Shown one piece after another: positions 35,436-49,120 of a stretch of 64,000 nucleotides of DNA (its first letter is position 1; every line of letters starts with the position of its first letter). The position numbers and the translations under genes are program-made. Under the pieces are notes generated by a model. The model was given only the letters and a program-made list of their open reading frames with translations, was not told where the DNA came from and did no database searches. The stretch comes from Rhyacophila brunnea (taxonomy: Eukaryota > Arthropoda > Insecta > Trichoptera > Rhyacophilidae). The stretch covers positions 186,001 through 250,000 of the forward strand of contig JAGYXB010000698.1 in assembly GCA_022495005.1 (NCBI GenBank), given 5' to 3'.

Positions 35436-36910
35436 ACACTGTCTTGTCATCCCGAATATTGGAATCAGTTAAAATTTTTAAAGATATTTGATATACTTAC
35501 AGAAACAAAACTTAATATTAAAGGTGTTGCAACTACTTTCACTTATTTAATTTGATCGTAAATTGTCAGTTATGGCTTAGTTTTTGAGGTCTACCCAAAA
35601 TATAATATGTATCAGTACCTATCTCAAATTTACGAAAAATTTACTACAGATGAAAAACAGTCCTATATTTTAAATAATTACAGATTTTTTGAGCAATCAA
35701 TTTATTTGCGTATACCTACTCGTTCAATCGGCTGTATATTTAAATACTTTAAGGATCCAAATGCAGCACTGCAATTCGTAATATTAAACATTGCTTGCAG
35801 TGAAACAAACTGGTTAAGTAAAAACATAATCACTATTTTGCAATGGCACAGTGATTATTGGTTTACTTCAAATCGTGATAAGTATGTAATAGAAATTGTA
35901 TGAGTACGTTTATTTCGAAATATAGAAATTTTAGGTTATTTTAACATTATCGTATGACCAGTGAACTTTCGCACTATTATTAGTTATTACGATGTATACA
36001 CTATATTTATGTTACAGTAATAATAATTTTAATAGGTAGGTATTCGTTGTCGTTTCAACTGTCACTCAACTACTTAATATTTTATTGAATCCTTGTGATT
36101 TACTGAATACTGAAGACGAAATATACATAGTCAATTTTCAATTTCATAGTCAATTTTCAGCACCTACAATTTACCGTTATAAAACGTCATTTTCTGCAAA
36201 CCGATTGATACTAATCAATTAACACCTCATTGGCTACATACCCCCATACCAAAGGCCGAATAATAAAAGACCCCATCTGCATTACTAAATATTACGTCAA
36301 ATCAATGCAATTTTTACAATAAAGCCAAATCCATAACTGGCAAACCATTTTATTATGCTAATACACAAAAAATAAAAAAATATTTATAATAATAGATGAC
36401 ATGCCAATATATTTTAAAAAAAAATGGAAAAAAAAAATTTTAGCTTCGGCCGAGTACAATTATAATATGAATATTTTACTGAAAGAAAATTTTTCCTAAA
36501 AAACATCGGCCCAGTCCAGTATTCCAACGAAGATTGTAAATTCCTCCCAGTGTTTTTTAAGCCCTTGTTGCCAATACATGCAATACATTTAGTGCATCCA
36601 GTGTTCTGACGGATGTTGAAAATACATTCCAGAAAGAAGAATATAGCTTTTTTGAGTCTTACAACAAAATTTTCCGGACAAAGATATACAATTCATTCCA
36701 GAATAAAAGTCAAGAATTTTTTCTACTTAACTTAAAAAGATGTTTTCTGTTCAATGTAAAATATTTGTTCACAATCCGAGACGATTTCTCACTTTTGACA
36801 GGTGCTACGTATCTTTGGTGTCCTTTAAAGTTATTTATAACGGCTTCGTATGCCTTAGTACCTATGTGCTATACTACTAACTTATTATATATCGTAAATC
36901 AATGTACATA

Positions 36911-37289
36911 TCGTCACTGTACAGGCCAAGTAGCGCAACCCTCACTTTTCACCAAAGTGACATTTTGATGGTAATGGACTTATTGAATACTCTTACACGA
37001 ACTGGCCTAAATCTAACTATCATAAATCCCAAAAAAATATTTCATATCAAAATAATTCAATACTATTTTTTAAGCCATTTGTAAGTTGACAAAAAATTAT
37101 CCAGTCAAATACAGTAACCCTCTCTAAACGTACGCCATATGGTACGTACAGAGTAAGGTACTCAATATGTAATAAAATAATAAATAAATATTATATAAAA
37201 TAATAAGTAAATCTAATGCCCACAGTTTTTTTCACTTCCCGAACAATTTGATATTTGAGGGTTACGCTACTTGGCCTGTATAGTGACGA
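36911..37289. mobile_element. TA-flanked MITE with TCGTCACT ends
   Basis: Left TCGTCACTGTACAGGCCAAG, right inward TCGTCACTATACAGGCCAAG, then AGCGyAACCCTCA on both sides. TA at 36909-36910 and 37290-37291. Size 379 bp, non-coding. Confidence 0.82.
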
Positions 37290-37710
37290 TATTATATACA
37301 AAATTAGTCATAGGTATATAATTATGGGTCTAGTTTTTATGTAGTTTTTTTTAAATCATGTGCTCACAAAAAATATCATCATTTAAAATACTTGTCAATT
37401 CAATTAATATCTCATGACATAAATAATTAATATGTTGACATGTTAGGAATTCTCAAGATACAGACTCGGGTTTTTCCAAGTCAATATAAGTAATTTCTAG
37501 TAGTATGACTTCGCAAAATGACGAAAGAGGTTATCAAATGTGACTCGTTCAGAATATTGATAATAATAACACGCTAAGCTAGACCCATTTTAATTTAAAA
37601 ATTCACTTAGGTATATTAATGATTTATAACAAAAATATTATATTATTATTTTATCTATAGTTGGTTATTTTAAATATAATTTTAACGGAAATTCAATTAT
37701 ATATATATAT

Positions 37711-38815
37711 CATCATCATCATCATCATCAGCCTGAATCTATCCACTGCTGGATGAAGGCCTCTTCAAGTTGCTTCCACTTCTCTCAGTCCTGTGCATTG
37801 CGTTGCCACGTACTTCCGCAGAACTTTATCATTTCATCGATCCAGCGGCCTCTAGGTCTACCTTGTGGACGTTTTGTACTTCTTGGATACCACTGGATGA
37901 CTAGATTTGTCCAACGATTGTCTCTTCTTCGAGCTATGTGTCCAGCCCATCTCCATTTAAGGCTTTTAATAAGCTCTATTACATCGCAAACCCTTGTCTG
38001 CTTCCTTATCCGCTCAATTCTCTTTTTGTCCTTTCGCGTTATGCCCAGCATGCACCTCTCCATACCACGTTGTGCTACTCTAAGTTTCTGGATCTCTCTT
38101 TTACTTAGGGTCCATGTTTCACACGCATAATATGTGATCACGGGAAACACACACTGGTTGAACACTTTGCACTTTAGGCACAGTGGAAGGTCACTTTTGA
38201 ATACATTATTCAGGCGGCCAAAAGCACTCCAGCCTAGCTTTACTCTGCGAACAATTTCATCAAATATACATCCATCTATAGATACTTGTTGTCCCAGATA
38301 GATGTAGCTTTTCACCTGTTCGAGCTGAGTGCCATTGATGAGGATCTTTTTTTGGCCTGCAAAACAGTTGAACATGACTTTCGTCTTTGTTACATTTATT
38401 TTCAAACCTACTTTGTTGCTTACTTCAGCGAGTTCCTGCATTCTGCTTTGGAGGTCTTCTGAGTCTTACGAGAAAATTACTATGTCATCGGCAAAGCGCA
38501 GATGACTCAGGTATTCTCCATTTATGGGGATCCCTTTGTCATTCCAGTCAAGTTGCCTGAATAAGTCTTCAAGGGTGGCTGTAAATAGTTTAGGTGAGAT
38601 TGTATCACCTTGTCGGACTCCTTTGCTGATAGGAAATCTGCGCGATGGTTTATGGAGATTTACAGATGCTGTTGCGCTACTGTATATATTATTGAAAATA
38701 TTTATATAGCGTCCAGGGATTCCTTGTTTTCTGAGTGCGTCGAGTATTGAACATTTCTTTATCGAATAAATATCAACATCATCCGTGCTACAAATCAAGT
38801 GGGTATTGACCACCT
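37711..38815 (-). pseudogene. Non-LTR reverse transcriptase, 5'-truncated, one in-frame stop
   Basis: LINE polymerase fragment of the type often annotated as craniofacial-development-protein-2-like. It starts inside the RT domain (SILDALRKQGIPGRYI), then VRQGDTISPKLF and the catalytic FADD in LRFADDIVIFS. One TAA (38466-38468) interrupts the frame, which then runs on through NKVGLKINVTKTKVM, QVKSYIYLGQQVS, YACETWTLSKREIQKL, RWAGHIARRRD and GRPRGRWIDEMIKF to 37785. On the minus strand the 3' end is a CTGATGATGATGATGATGAT plus (AT)n tail at 37711-37736. The endonuclease and the N-terminus are absent, as usual for LINE copies truncated during insertion. Confidence 0.88.
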
Positions 38816-38997
38816 ACACGAAACGTCTTCACCTGGACTGCACCAAGTGGGGGTGTTGAAGATACGCATCGGGGTGGCAGCTTTTAGGGAGTAGAAAGTA
38901 GCCGGAAAATATTTCATTATAACATATATAACATTATTTAAATAATTATATAACCACCATGTAATTGAACTTTATCTTATGTTGAAATATTTACATA

Positions 38998-39232
38998 TCG
39001 TGGGCATACAGGCAGAAGTCACTAACTCCAAATACACAGTTCTGAGATAATCAATGTTTTGTGTTTTTGGTATTGTTAAAATGGTTGTAAAATCTTTATT
39101 TTTTGAGTTATTCATTACTTTTATTTTTTCATATGTTCAATATTCTTGCAGCATTACTTTTTCTATATAATGACATTAAAATCTCAATTTCGTCAAAACT
39201 GGAGTTAGTGACTTCTGCCTGTACGCCCACGA
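38998..39232. mobile_element. TA-flanked MITE with TCGTGGGC ends
   Basis: Left TCGTGGGCATACAGGCAGAA, right inward TCGTGGGCGTACAGGCAGAA, continuing with GTCACTAACTCCA on both arms. TA at 38996-38997 and 39233-39234. Size 235 bp. Termini resemble those of 36911-37289. Confidence 0.82.
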
Positions 39233-39893
39233 TATTATGTATGTTACGTACCAACGAAGAGCGATACCTACTTACCAAATGGTGAGATCGTAGAATAAAC
39301 GAAAAATATATCTAAAAATACATAATAGGTACTAATTCTATTTACGAGTTTAACATCTCCGATACAGTTAACACAGCATATAAAAGTACTGAAAAGCATT
39401 CTCTCAAAGTCTCGATAGAACGAGTAAGTCAGCACTATACATAATACGTATACACCGTTTCTGCAAAAATGTGATTTATTAATTTTTTGATGAACTTAGC
39501 CATAAGGTTGTACAATTTTAAAGTAACATTTTCATACGTATTTGTTTCATGGATAGGCAATAAAGCTTCCCTAGTGTTATTAAAAATTATTATTTATCAA
39601 ATTACCCAGGAGATATTTTTTTCCTTGATTTCTCATATATCCAAGTTTTTCTCATTAACATATATTTATTTTTGTATGTGGGATGCGGCATGCGGGGCAA
39701 TAATTGTGGGTTGAACTCCATTCCGTTCACCACAATGATGTTGTTTTTATTTCTACACAGTTAGGCCACCACATTTTAAGTATCTTCACTCTTCTTTTCT
39801 CTCTTTTAGGAGTTTCTTGGGTGACTGCATGTCTTCCATTTTTGAAACATAACCTTGGCTACAGACTATCAGATTCTGACCTCCCGTAAAAAT

Positions 39894-40318
39894 AATTACA
39901 AGATAAAAAGAATTTTTTTAAATGCAACGTTTTTAAATTTTCTGTTGAATCATATAAACTTGACTTGACTACCTTAAAAATTTGTACTTGATAGAAATAA
40001 TACCAAAGTGTCATTTTGACATATCATATTGATTTCCATAGTAACGCACGTATATATTAATAATTTAGTTGCGAGGACCCCAGACCCCTAGCAAACAATA
40101 ATGGAGTCGAAATAACTTTTCATACAATACAGAATTAACTGATAATGAATTCAATTCTACTTAAAGATGGCTAAAAGTATTTAAAAAATGCATTGACATC
40201 GTGTTCTGATATATTATAAAAGTTTCAAATGTCTAGCTAGTCGGGAAGTTAGTTAAGTATCGATTGCAAGATTTGTGCCGGACAAATAAGAATACGAGCT
40301 AAGAAAAACGTTGTAATA
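39894..40318 (+). repeat. Dispersed repeat R1, copy 2
   Basis: Matches 9890-10282 across its length, including AAGTTTCAAATGTCTAG and CGGGAAGTTAGTTAA, plus about 25 extra bases (GTGTCATTTTGACATATC) in the first third. Confidence 0.7.
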
Positions 40319-41777
40319 TAATATCAGATTCCTTCAGATTCAGATTCATTATTAAAACTTTTATATTCATATTTTTAACGTAACTTTACTGAAATAAATA
40401 TAAGTAACTAACATAGATATAATAGATAATATATAAGATAATACACCTATTCGTAGGATGTTAAAAATGAGTTTGCATAATATGCATTGGATTAACAAGG
40501 TCGCAATTACATTAAAACATTTTATACTCGAGATGTATTTATAACTTTAACATAATTACATATATTTAGTCTGCTAACTGTACGACATAATATTATGTTC
40601 TGAAAGGCAAGTTATGTAAGTAGGTACTATATTTTTTTGTTTAAGGGTTTTTTTCAAAATAAATGTTATTAATTTAAATATATATTTGTATATTGATCCA
40701 ATCTAAAGAGATGTTTTCATCTACTATAATATTGTAACAATATTAAACTATTTTTGGGTTTGATATATCACGTCTGGGTCACCACTTTGGGTTTGATGAG
40801 ATGTGTAAAGAGGAAAGATGGTTATATTATTGTTACAAGAATACATGAATACTATGGTAAAGGTGACAGAGTGCTGTTATAATCGCGGGTACAGTTTTAC
40901 TGGTGAGATTGGTTATATTATTGAATTGACTGGTGTTGTACCGAGATGTTAATATAAGACTTGAAATGAGTGGTGCGCCGAGTGACGGGCTCGATGTGAG
41001 TGAAAAAATTATGGATTGTTCTTGCTATTTATACAAATGCAGTTCATATATTATTACAAGAGACATTGTCGCAATTAAACAAACCATAATAAACCCTAGC
41101 TACTGGTCTAGTTATGATTGAGGAAATGGTGACGATCGCTTCCGCCCCATTGTTTTGTTTTGACAACAAAACATTATATTAAAGTATGCTTAGTAGAGTT
41201 ATAATGCTGAGTGGTATGATTGCTACATATTAATATTTATAGCTTTATTATTGTTTGATTAACTTAGAAAAAAGGAAAGTATAACATAGAAAATACATAC
41301 ATTTATTACTGCAATATTCAATATACATATAATCGTGTAACTCTCTCCCATTTTCGCTGCGGCGATTTTTTCTAACGCAGATGACGCAATCGATTTGTCA
41401 GAAAATTTAAAATGGGCTCTTGGAACACTTTAAACTAGTAAATTCATGACATTCACAATACAATATTTAAATTAAAAAAAAAACTGGTTCTAGTTAAAGG
41501 TGGTATATAAAAATACATAGCAAATATTCCTCTTAGAAGGGAAAAGAAAAAAAACAAAAATATTGTTAAACAATAAAATTAAATTTCAAAAATTAAAAAA
41601 TCCGCATATTACTGAAAATGACAATATCTCTGATGAGCGCATTGATTAGTCTCGCACCTCTCGCATAAAATAACATAAACACTTAAACAGATACGTTGGT
41701 ATATGTACACACCGTTGCCAACTTATCGTTTTTCTTACCAGATCCTAGCATCTTTGGGTACGAATCTGGCTTGCAAA
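40319..41777. other. Gene-free stretch with an odd GT-rich block
   Basis: 40760-41160 has a more complex, G/T-rich composition on the + strand (GTCTGGGTCACCACTTTGGG, a TATTTATAC box near 41027). It might be an old solo LTR, but no inverted TG..CA ends or duplication were found. Confidence 0.3.
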
Positions 41778-42200
41778 TTCACATCCGGCATGACATCTAG
41801 CACAGCAAAAAGCTTAAAACTTCTCGTGAAAGCTAAAATATTACAATAGATTTACTTGAAAATCAACATGCTGTCCTTATGTAGCTATATATTATTATTA
41901 TCTAACCAATAACATTACTTTTACGTATAATATTTAAGTGATAACCAAATTTCGTACTCGCATTAAATATTAGCTGTATTACATAATATGTATAAATTGT
42001 GATTTGTGAAATAATAAATTCTTATTCAACGATTACTCATGAAATTAATAATTATAATTTAATTTTTTTAAACGCTAGTATCTAGAGATTTTTATTTAAT
42101 TTTGAGAATATCTAGCATTATTTTTTGCAGTCTGATATATTTTCTTATCATATCGGGAAATTTTTTGTGAATGACAAATAATTGACAACACTATTTGTGC
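41778..42200 (+). repeat. Dispersed repeat R2, copy 2
   Basis: ACATCCGGC, AAGCTTAAAACTTCTCGTG, TTGAAAATCAACATGCTG and TTTTTTGTGAATGACAA correspond in order to copy 1 at 25343-25745. Confidence 0.55.
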
Positions 42201-42736
42201 ACTAAAAAATAAACCACTTATATGTGACATTACTATCATCTTCAACAGCAAAAGGGTGAAACAAATCTGACAGCTGACATAAATAATAATAATATGATGC
42301 CGTAGTTTAACCAGAAATCAAACACACGATTATACTGTCATTTTCTTGTCTCCTACAAAATAAATTAGACCGACACATGACACTTCGTTTAATATAAAAT
42401 ACATATTGATATATTAATCAAACTGTCTACATGATGATATTGTGTCGACACTATATAGGCAGACGTCATTTTAATAATAAACAAACTTTCATTGCATTGT
42501 CAATACAACACAATTATGTAATACTAATAATATCTATCAGTCTGATAAAGACCCTAATTTAGATATTATAACCACGGATAAAACAAATATTAAATTACAT
42601 ATTTTAAGTTTATAATATTAAATAATAATTTCAAATATTTAATTTATATTATGCAGTCTTCATTCTTTGTACAAATCATAATTATACGCCGATTAGAAAA
42701 TATTGTAATATTTATTGCATTGAAACTTCTATTTTT

Positions 42737-43156
42737 TACAACGTTTTTATTAGCTATCGATTGCAATGCAATCGATTTTTAACTAATTTCCCAACTAGCT
42801 AGACATTTGAAACATTTAGAATATATCAGAACACGATGTCATTGCATTCTTTTAATACTTTTAGCCATCTTGCAGAATTGAATTCATTTTCAATTAATTC
42901 TGTTTTGTATGGAAAGTTATTTCAGAAAAATCCGTAAAAGTAAAAGACTACTATTGGTTGCTAAGAGGGTGGTCCTAGCGACTAAATTATTAATATATAC
43001 GTGCGTTATTATGGAAATCAAAATGAAATGTCAAAATGACATTTCAGTATTCTATATTTGTTTGTTTGTTTGTTTTTTATTTACTTCATTTCAAGTAAAA
43101 GTTATTTTGAAAGCATATTGAGCATAATAATTCAACAGAAAATTTGAAAACGTATA
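42737..43156 (-). repeat. Dispersed repeat R1, copy 3 (inverted)
   Basis: Reverse complement of the 9890 and 39894 copies, with ACAACGTTTTTATTAGC at one end and TTCAACAGAAAATTTGAAAA at the other. A fragment related to the interior (TATTGATTTCCATAGCAACG) is at 59159-59178. Confidence 0.65.
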
Positions 43157-46100
43157 CAGTTTACTCATTTAGAGAATATTCAGATCTCAAAAAAGCAACG
43201 TGAGATAATATTATACGTAACCAAATACCAAAGAATTTATTCGGTTTTCAATGCGCTAACATACTGAATATTTATATATTATATCTTTAATATATCAGGA
43301 TTCAGATCTTCACATACAAAATCTCAATACTAAAATGAATACGCTTTTCAACATTGGCCATAATTGCAATTTGGTTCATTTCTAAAAAAATCATTTTTCA
43401 TTCCAGGCAGACACAGATGTATACGAGAAAGATCGTTTGCATCCTGTCCTTTTATTTTCACACACTGTTTTTATCAACTGTTTCATTGTAATACAAAAAA
43501 AAACTAATATTATTATGACTCCTTTTAGTACTAGTTCAAACTAGACGCACGATTGACTAGAAACATGTGAATCAGAGAATTCTGTGAACGTCAGAAATGC
43601 TAAGAAGGCAGGAATGAGTCAGATGGTACACAGTGAACGTTCTGAAGACAGAAGCTATACCGAGTATTCTTCGTGGTTGCTTTCGATGACAATTTGTGTT
43701 AATCGCGGCTCAATTGACCTAATCAATAAAAACAAGACAAGATCATTTAGTTGACTTGTCTAAATTATTTGATCAGTAGGTATATTTACAACTAAACTTT
43801 ATAATTAAAAAAATATAATATCCAATGAATAGTACAACCTAATTATATATGGTCAATAAATAATGATGCATTCTTGATGTACCTATATAATTCATTGAAT
43901 TAGTAAACAAAAAAATATATACTTATTTTTCTTAGAAATAGTTTAAATACGTTAAAACTAAATTTTGGAGAGATTTGGATGCCGTCTAGAAATTGAAGTA
44001 AGCATTGTTAATATTATTTTGATTTAAAACTACAAAAGATGGTCGCGACATTTACAGAATTTTAAATAAACCATACAAATTCATAGATATTTTCTGTAGA
44101 TTTGGGCTCAAGCCACATTATGTAAGAAATATCTAAGAGTTAATAAGGGCGTATACACACGGCGTTCCAAATCAATGTAAACTGCGATGCCCAATGCGCA
44201 AAACTGACCAAACATTTGCTGTTAATTGCAACGTCATATACCTTAGCCCTAATAGGTATTTTGCTGAGGTAGGTCGAAACCAGTGGTACACAACCTATTC
44301 GGAAGAAGGGCCAATTTATCCATTTTCTAATTTTTCACGGGCCGCGGTTGGTAAAATTTTATAGTTACATATCAGCTACTCTAATCACACCCCACTCTGA
44401 ATTACGTATATATGTATTTGCACGATAGAACTGAGTATTTACGAGTATATAGGAAATTAGAAATTTGTCGTTTGGTGATGAAATAGGTACTTGTTATTTT
44501 GGGCCACATCAAATGCTATTTTGGGCTGCGGTTTGTGCATCACTGGTCTAAATTATAGTATGAATACCTAAACGATAATTTTTAACATGTTTTAGAATCC
44601 ATTGTTTGATTCTGTGTTTAAATTATGTACACTGTGAAAACTGTACATAAACGGTTTGTACATGATTATTTTAACAATAGTTATTATTGAACCTAACCAC
44701 ACATGTACCTACTAACTTTAATGACTCATTTTACAATCATGTGAAGAACATGTACTATTAATTATACCTATTGCAATTGTTAATATATCGTAATGATATA
44801 GATTTGGAAATGTTTGTCGTAAATTTCCATTACTTATGATAATGTTTTACCATAATATATTCAAAAATCGAGCGTAATGCATAGTCATACTTATAGCTCG
44901 AATTTTTAAAAATTAGACACCTAACTTACTTACACTGCCAAAATCGGTGACGTAGTAAGAGATAGAAAACAAATCTACGTATTATTATGATCAGCATTAT
45001 CACCATCATCATCATTGCTAACTTAGCATGGAGATCTCTGCGGTACGGTCGATATCTTGATTTTTTAGGAAATATTTACTATATAATAATTTCCACCGGA
45101 TAACCATCATAACTCTTTGGTCTCTTGGTGATTCTGCTCTCAACAGTGGTTCTCTGATATGATTACTGAAAAATTCTCAAAGGTTGTCCAGGCAGGAAGT
45201 TGTTCTTCTACTAGCACTCAAAGTTCTTATATTCTACCTTGAATCCTCAACCACAGCGCTTGACATTTTTAACGTACTTATTCAATAGATCTGAAATATC
45301 TGAATGTTCTGCTTTTTATAGTAATTACTACTTCTATCTGTTTTCTCATGAGGTTCAAGACTTCCTGATTAGTGACTTTCTTTCTATGATATTCATAGTA
45401 AAGAAATATTCCATAGATATTTCAAAAAATTGTTTAACTTATTTCATATTGTGCTGAAAAATTGTTTCGTTCTGTGCCGTCACATTGCGTTATATTGTTA
45501 CGAAAATGTCAGTTTCAGCAACAAATGTATGTTTTTATTTATTTTTAATTTAACTTTTTTTGTTTATGTATTGTTTCTTCAATGATTCTAAATGCCGTAT
45601 CCACACTGGCAACAAATTGCTGGCAATCTCATTAAATTTCAAGATAATTATCAAAATTTGTTTGACCATAAATTATTTTGTGTTACGATGTGGGCACGGC
45701 TTAGCTAAAATTTTAAGTTACATAGACTTATTGATTGAAATATAAAATATAATAATTCATTACCTGTGTATCTAACTTGGCATCATAGCACAGAGAAGGT
45801 TAATTATTTTTCTATCGTGGTTTTGCTTATTTTTCTACTCTTTTTACTTTTTATGAATTTCCATTATATTATATGAATAGTATATAATATGATAAAATAT
45901 GCACTGAAGTGTACTGATAAGTGTATGGACGTGAACGTCGCTCTAACTATATCGAAAAAGAGTATGTTTAGAATAAGTTTAGTCGAGATGTTGAAAAAAA
46001 ATAAAAACGTAACATAATATTAGGTACCTACAATAAAATAATTTTAAAAATTAATAAATATAGAAGAATTTAGTCATGTTTTTCTTCGAAGTAAAAACTA

Positions 46101-47186
46101 GTTATATCTAAAGCTACCATGTTGATGAGTACCTATCGAAAATATTTATAAATATATTATAATATATTATTATAAATTCTGAATACCACTTGTTTATTTT
46201 GGAAAAAAAAACATTTACTTTAGGCGTGTGCAACATTTAATTTTGACGTCATCCCACTTATGGATTTTCCTGTGCATCAATGAAATTTCTTCGAAGATCT
46301 TTATTTAATCAATAAAATCAGCATTGAACACAGTCGTGTAAAATTTAGCAGTTACTTAAAAATAAAAAAGAAATCATTTTTATATTTGGTGGATTTACAA
46401 AACGAAAGGTAAAATTACTAAGCTACTGACATATTATAATATTATAAACATAACAAACATCAAAATATAGGAAGTAAGTACACATCGTATATGGTTTTAT
46501 TACTATAATAATTTGGCTACCTAGGTATTTTAAAATACAATGAGCTTACCTTATAATATTAAAATAGAACAGATTTTTTTTGCTTATTAAGTCAAATGTT
46601 TCTAACGTGTAGTTAAGGTAAAATGATCGTTTTAAATTCGATCTCTTTTCAGTAAGCGTTGCTATGTTTTATCATCCACCATATTGTGTCTTTTCTACGT
46701 GTAATTCTACTTTACCGTACATACTACGATCGAATATTATATTTTGATTCAATTTTTAAACTATTAGCTCAAAACTGATACACCTTACAACAAACTAGAA
46801 GAGGGGTGACGATTATTCCTTTATTGGATATGTTGAGATACAGCCGTCTAATAGAATAATATTATAATAGAATAAAGAAGTACGTGTCGACATCTAGCGC
46901 TCGCTCCGCCGAAGCTAGATATCGACTATTGTTTGTAAGAGGGAGACAGATTCTTCTTTCCCCTCTTATGTCGCACCTGTGTGTGGCGTGATAGTTATCA
47001 TCGGTTATTTAGAGCACACGCGCATATAAAATGTGATCCTTCTGTATAATAATATTCATGCAGATTAATATAAATAAGGTTAATCGTATATTAAAACTAC
47101 GTTGCTTATTTACGATCCTCAAAACAATCCAAAATTCCCAACAGGATATTATAACGTATACTATTAAAAAATAATACTTACCAGAG
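43157..47186. other. Gene-free AT-rich stretch
   Basis: Holds the hAT MITE at 44281 and a CATCATCATCAT run at 45003-45015 that may be a LINE tail. A CpG-bearing block at 46880-46990 is unassigned. Confidence 0.5.
44281..44545. mobile_element. hAT-type MITE
   Basis: Left CAGTGGTACACAACCTATTC, right inward CAGTGATGCACAAACCGCAG. Flanks are GTCGAAAC (44273-44280) and GTCTAAAT (44546-44553), 6 of 8. Size 265 bp. Confidence 0.65.
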
Positions 47187-47224
47187 GCTTCTTCTTCTTG
47201 GTCGTTCCTCATAGCTGAGGATCA

Positions 47225-47580
47225 TCACCACTTTAAAATTCTGGCATATTTCTCGATCCTCTGCTTTTCTTAGGGTTGTCGCCAGTCAGCTCCTTCAAGT
47301 AGTCATACCGACGCTTTCCTCTGCTTTGCCTTCCCTAGAAGCTACCCAAAACCACCAGTCTCTCTAGCCTCTCTAGGTTATTCTGTCCGTGCCGAATAAT
47401 ATGTTCATAAAACTGCAGAATGCATCTCACACATATTATCGAGAGCCGTTCCTTTATCTGTAGTCTCTGGATAATTGACTGATTAGTCTGTGCTCTGTAC
47501 AAGAAATAAGAAGAATTCGGCAACAAGGCATCAATTGCCTTCTGCTTCTTTGCCCTCAGGGTCTATGACTTGACACCCTA
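47225..47580 (-). pseudogene. LINE C-terminal relic
   Basis: The minus strand gives RLQIKERLSIICVRCILQFY, EHIIRHGQNNLERL, then GRQSRGKRRYDYLKELTG in a neighbouring frame. This fits the tail of insect LINE polymerases (RLxIxxRLSxxCxxxILxFFGHIxRxxxxxLE). A CTTCTTCTTCTT run at 47187-47200 is the likely 3' tail on this strand. Confidence 0.5.
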
Positions 47581-48552
47581 CAAAAATATGGAGAGCACTG
47601 TCATTTTCACAAGCATTATTTCAATGCAATAAAAGGCGTAGCTTGCGATTGAGGAGAAATTTTTAATACTAATACCATTTAAAATATAAAAAAATATATA
47701 TTTTTTATTTAAACTCAAAAAATAATTGTTAATTGATTATAAAATGTAAATTCGTTAAAGGACACCATTTTATTATTACATACTTGAATATACTTTATAT
47801 TTATTTTAAATAACATCGTTTTTATAATGTTTTTAAAAAACGATTTTTTGACGTTTATGATAAAAAATAGTCAAATAATTTATTTGAATATACTTGACTA
47901 AATAAATATCTGTTTGCATGGGAATTTGTTAAACGTTATTACATTATTATGCTATTATTACCACACATGACATAAATCGATTTATTCTTGAAATTTTACT
48001 ATTAGAAACTGCTGCTAAATAAATCCGATCGATTGTATCACTTGTCACTGTGAATATCCAATGGTATATAATATTGGTACCTTATTAATATATATTTTTG
48101 TCAACCTGTTGTTTACATCCTTCTAACAGGTAGATTGAGAAGGGTATTTTGTAAAATATGTGAAAATATAAATAGCAATTAATGCATGGGACTAAAAGGA
48201 AAAATTTTTGAAAAATGAATCACCAGGTTTAACCAATGTTTATAATATATGATATAGAATTTAAAATGAATGTGTTTTTTATTATTATTATTATAAGTGG
48301 AGGAGTTTGATTCAATAAAATATGAATAAATTTGATTAATTTATTGAAACTCTCCACAAAATACAATTCATTTTCTATTTTATCATTCACACAAAATATA
48401 GACTTTACAGCTTAACCCAAGACAACGGTCTTACATTTTGTAATAAAAAAATATAAATGATAATAATAAATAAAATACTTTAATAAACTCTTTCTTTTAT
48501 TCAACGATTAATTCCCAAGATTTGAGAATGTAATATTCTATATATTGGACAT

Positions 48553-49120
48553 CAGTGGCGAGGGGCCGAGGTAGGCTGTTAAGATTCGACATAAATATTG
48601 CACACTGAACTTTGTCAATCATACTTATTTGTTTTCATTGAACTAAGAATACAATTTTCAGATGGTACTGGTTAATTAAAAAAAAATCAATTGAATCCTG
48701 TCTAACCAAACCATAATAGGCTAGGTATGCTATGATGGGCGATCCGACAAAAATAGTGCACACCTTTTCAGTCATACTTATTTCATTTCGTTGAATTAAG
48801 AATACATATTACAGATGGTGTTGGTTAGTTTTTTTTTAATTCAGTAAACCCTGCCAAAACCGAACTAATATTATTATATCTATAAAAAATCTAAAATGAT
48901 GTATGGTTTAATGGAATAATTTTAGAAATTTTATAGATAAACGAATATTTTTTGACTATTATATGGCTTGGATTAGATAGGGTTTAATTTTAAAAAGTAA
49001 CAAATCCTATCTACACATTGTAGTCTTAGTTCGATGAAAACAAATACGTTTGACTGACAAAGTTAAGTGTGTACTATTTATATCGGATCCTAATAGCTTA
49101 CCTCCACTCTTCGCCTCTCT
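48553..49120. mobile_element. Compound MITE: tandem plus inverted units
   Basis: Outer ends are CAGTGGCGAGGGGCCGAGG and an imperfect inverted copy near 49095-49120. A unit of about 110 bases, containing TCATACTTATTT and AGATGGTxxTGGTTA, occurs at about 48587 and again at 48741 as direct copies, and a third time inverted at about 48965-49085. Confidence 0.6.

Larger units (their letters stand above)
33611..36908. other. Mostly featureless intergenic DNA
   Basis: Apart from the MITEs at 34612 and 35015, no gene is supported. The 98-codon frame at 35607-35903 is AT-rich, with no domain I recognise. Confidence 0.5.

Noticed and set aside
35007..35450. Long frames on both strands in the GC-rich block
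   Set aside because: They follow from high GC and repeated GACCAG motifs in a MITE, not from a gene.
40733..41170. Possible solo LTR
   Set aside because: It has a TATA-like box and a distinct composition, but no matching TG..CA ends, target duplication or second copy could be shown.
46880..46990. CpG-bearing block with a CTAGCGCTCG..GAAGCTAG hairpin as a promoter or MITE
   Set aside because: Inverted ends (AAGAGGGG) are too short and no duplication was found; left unassigned.
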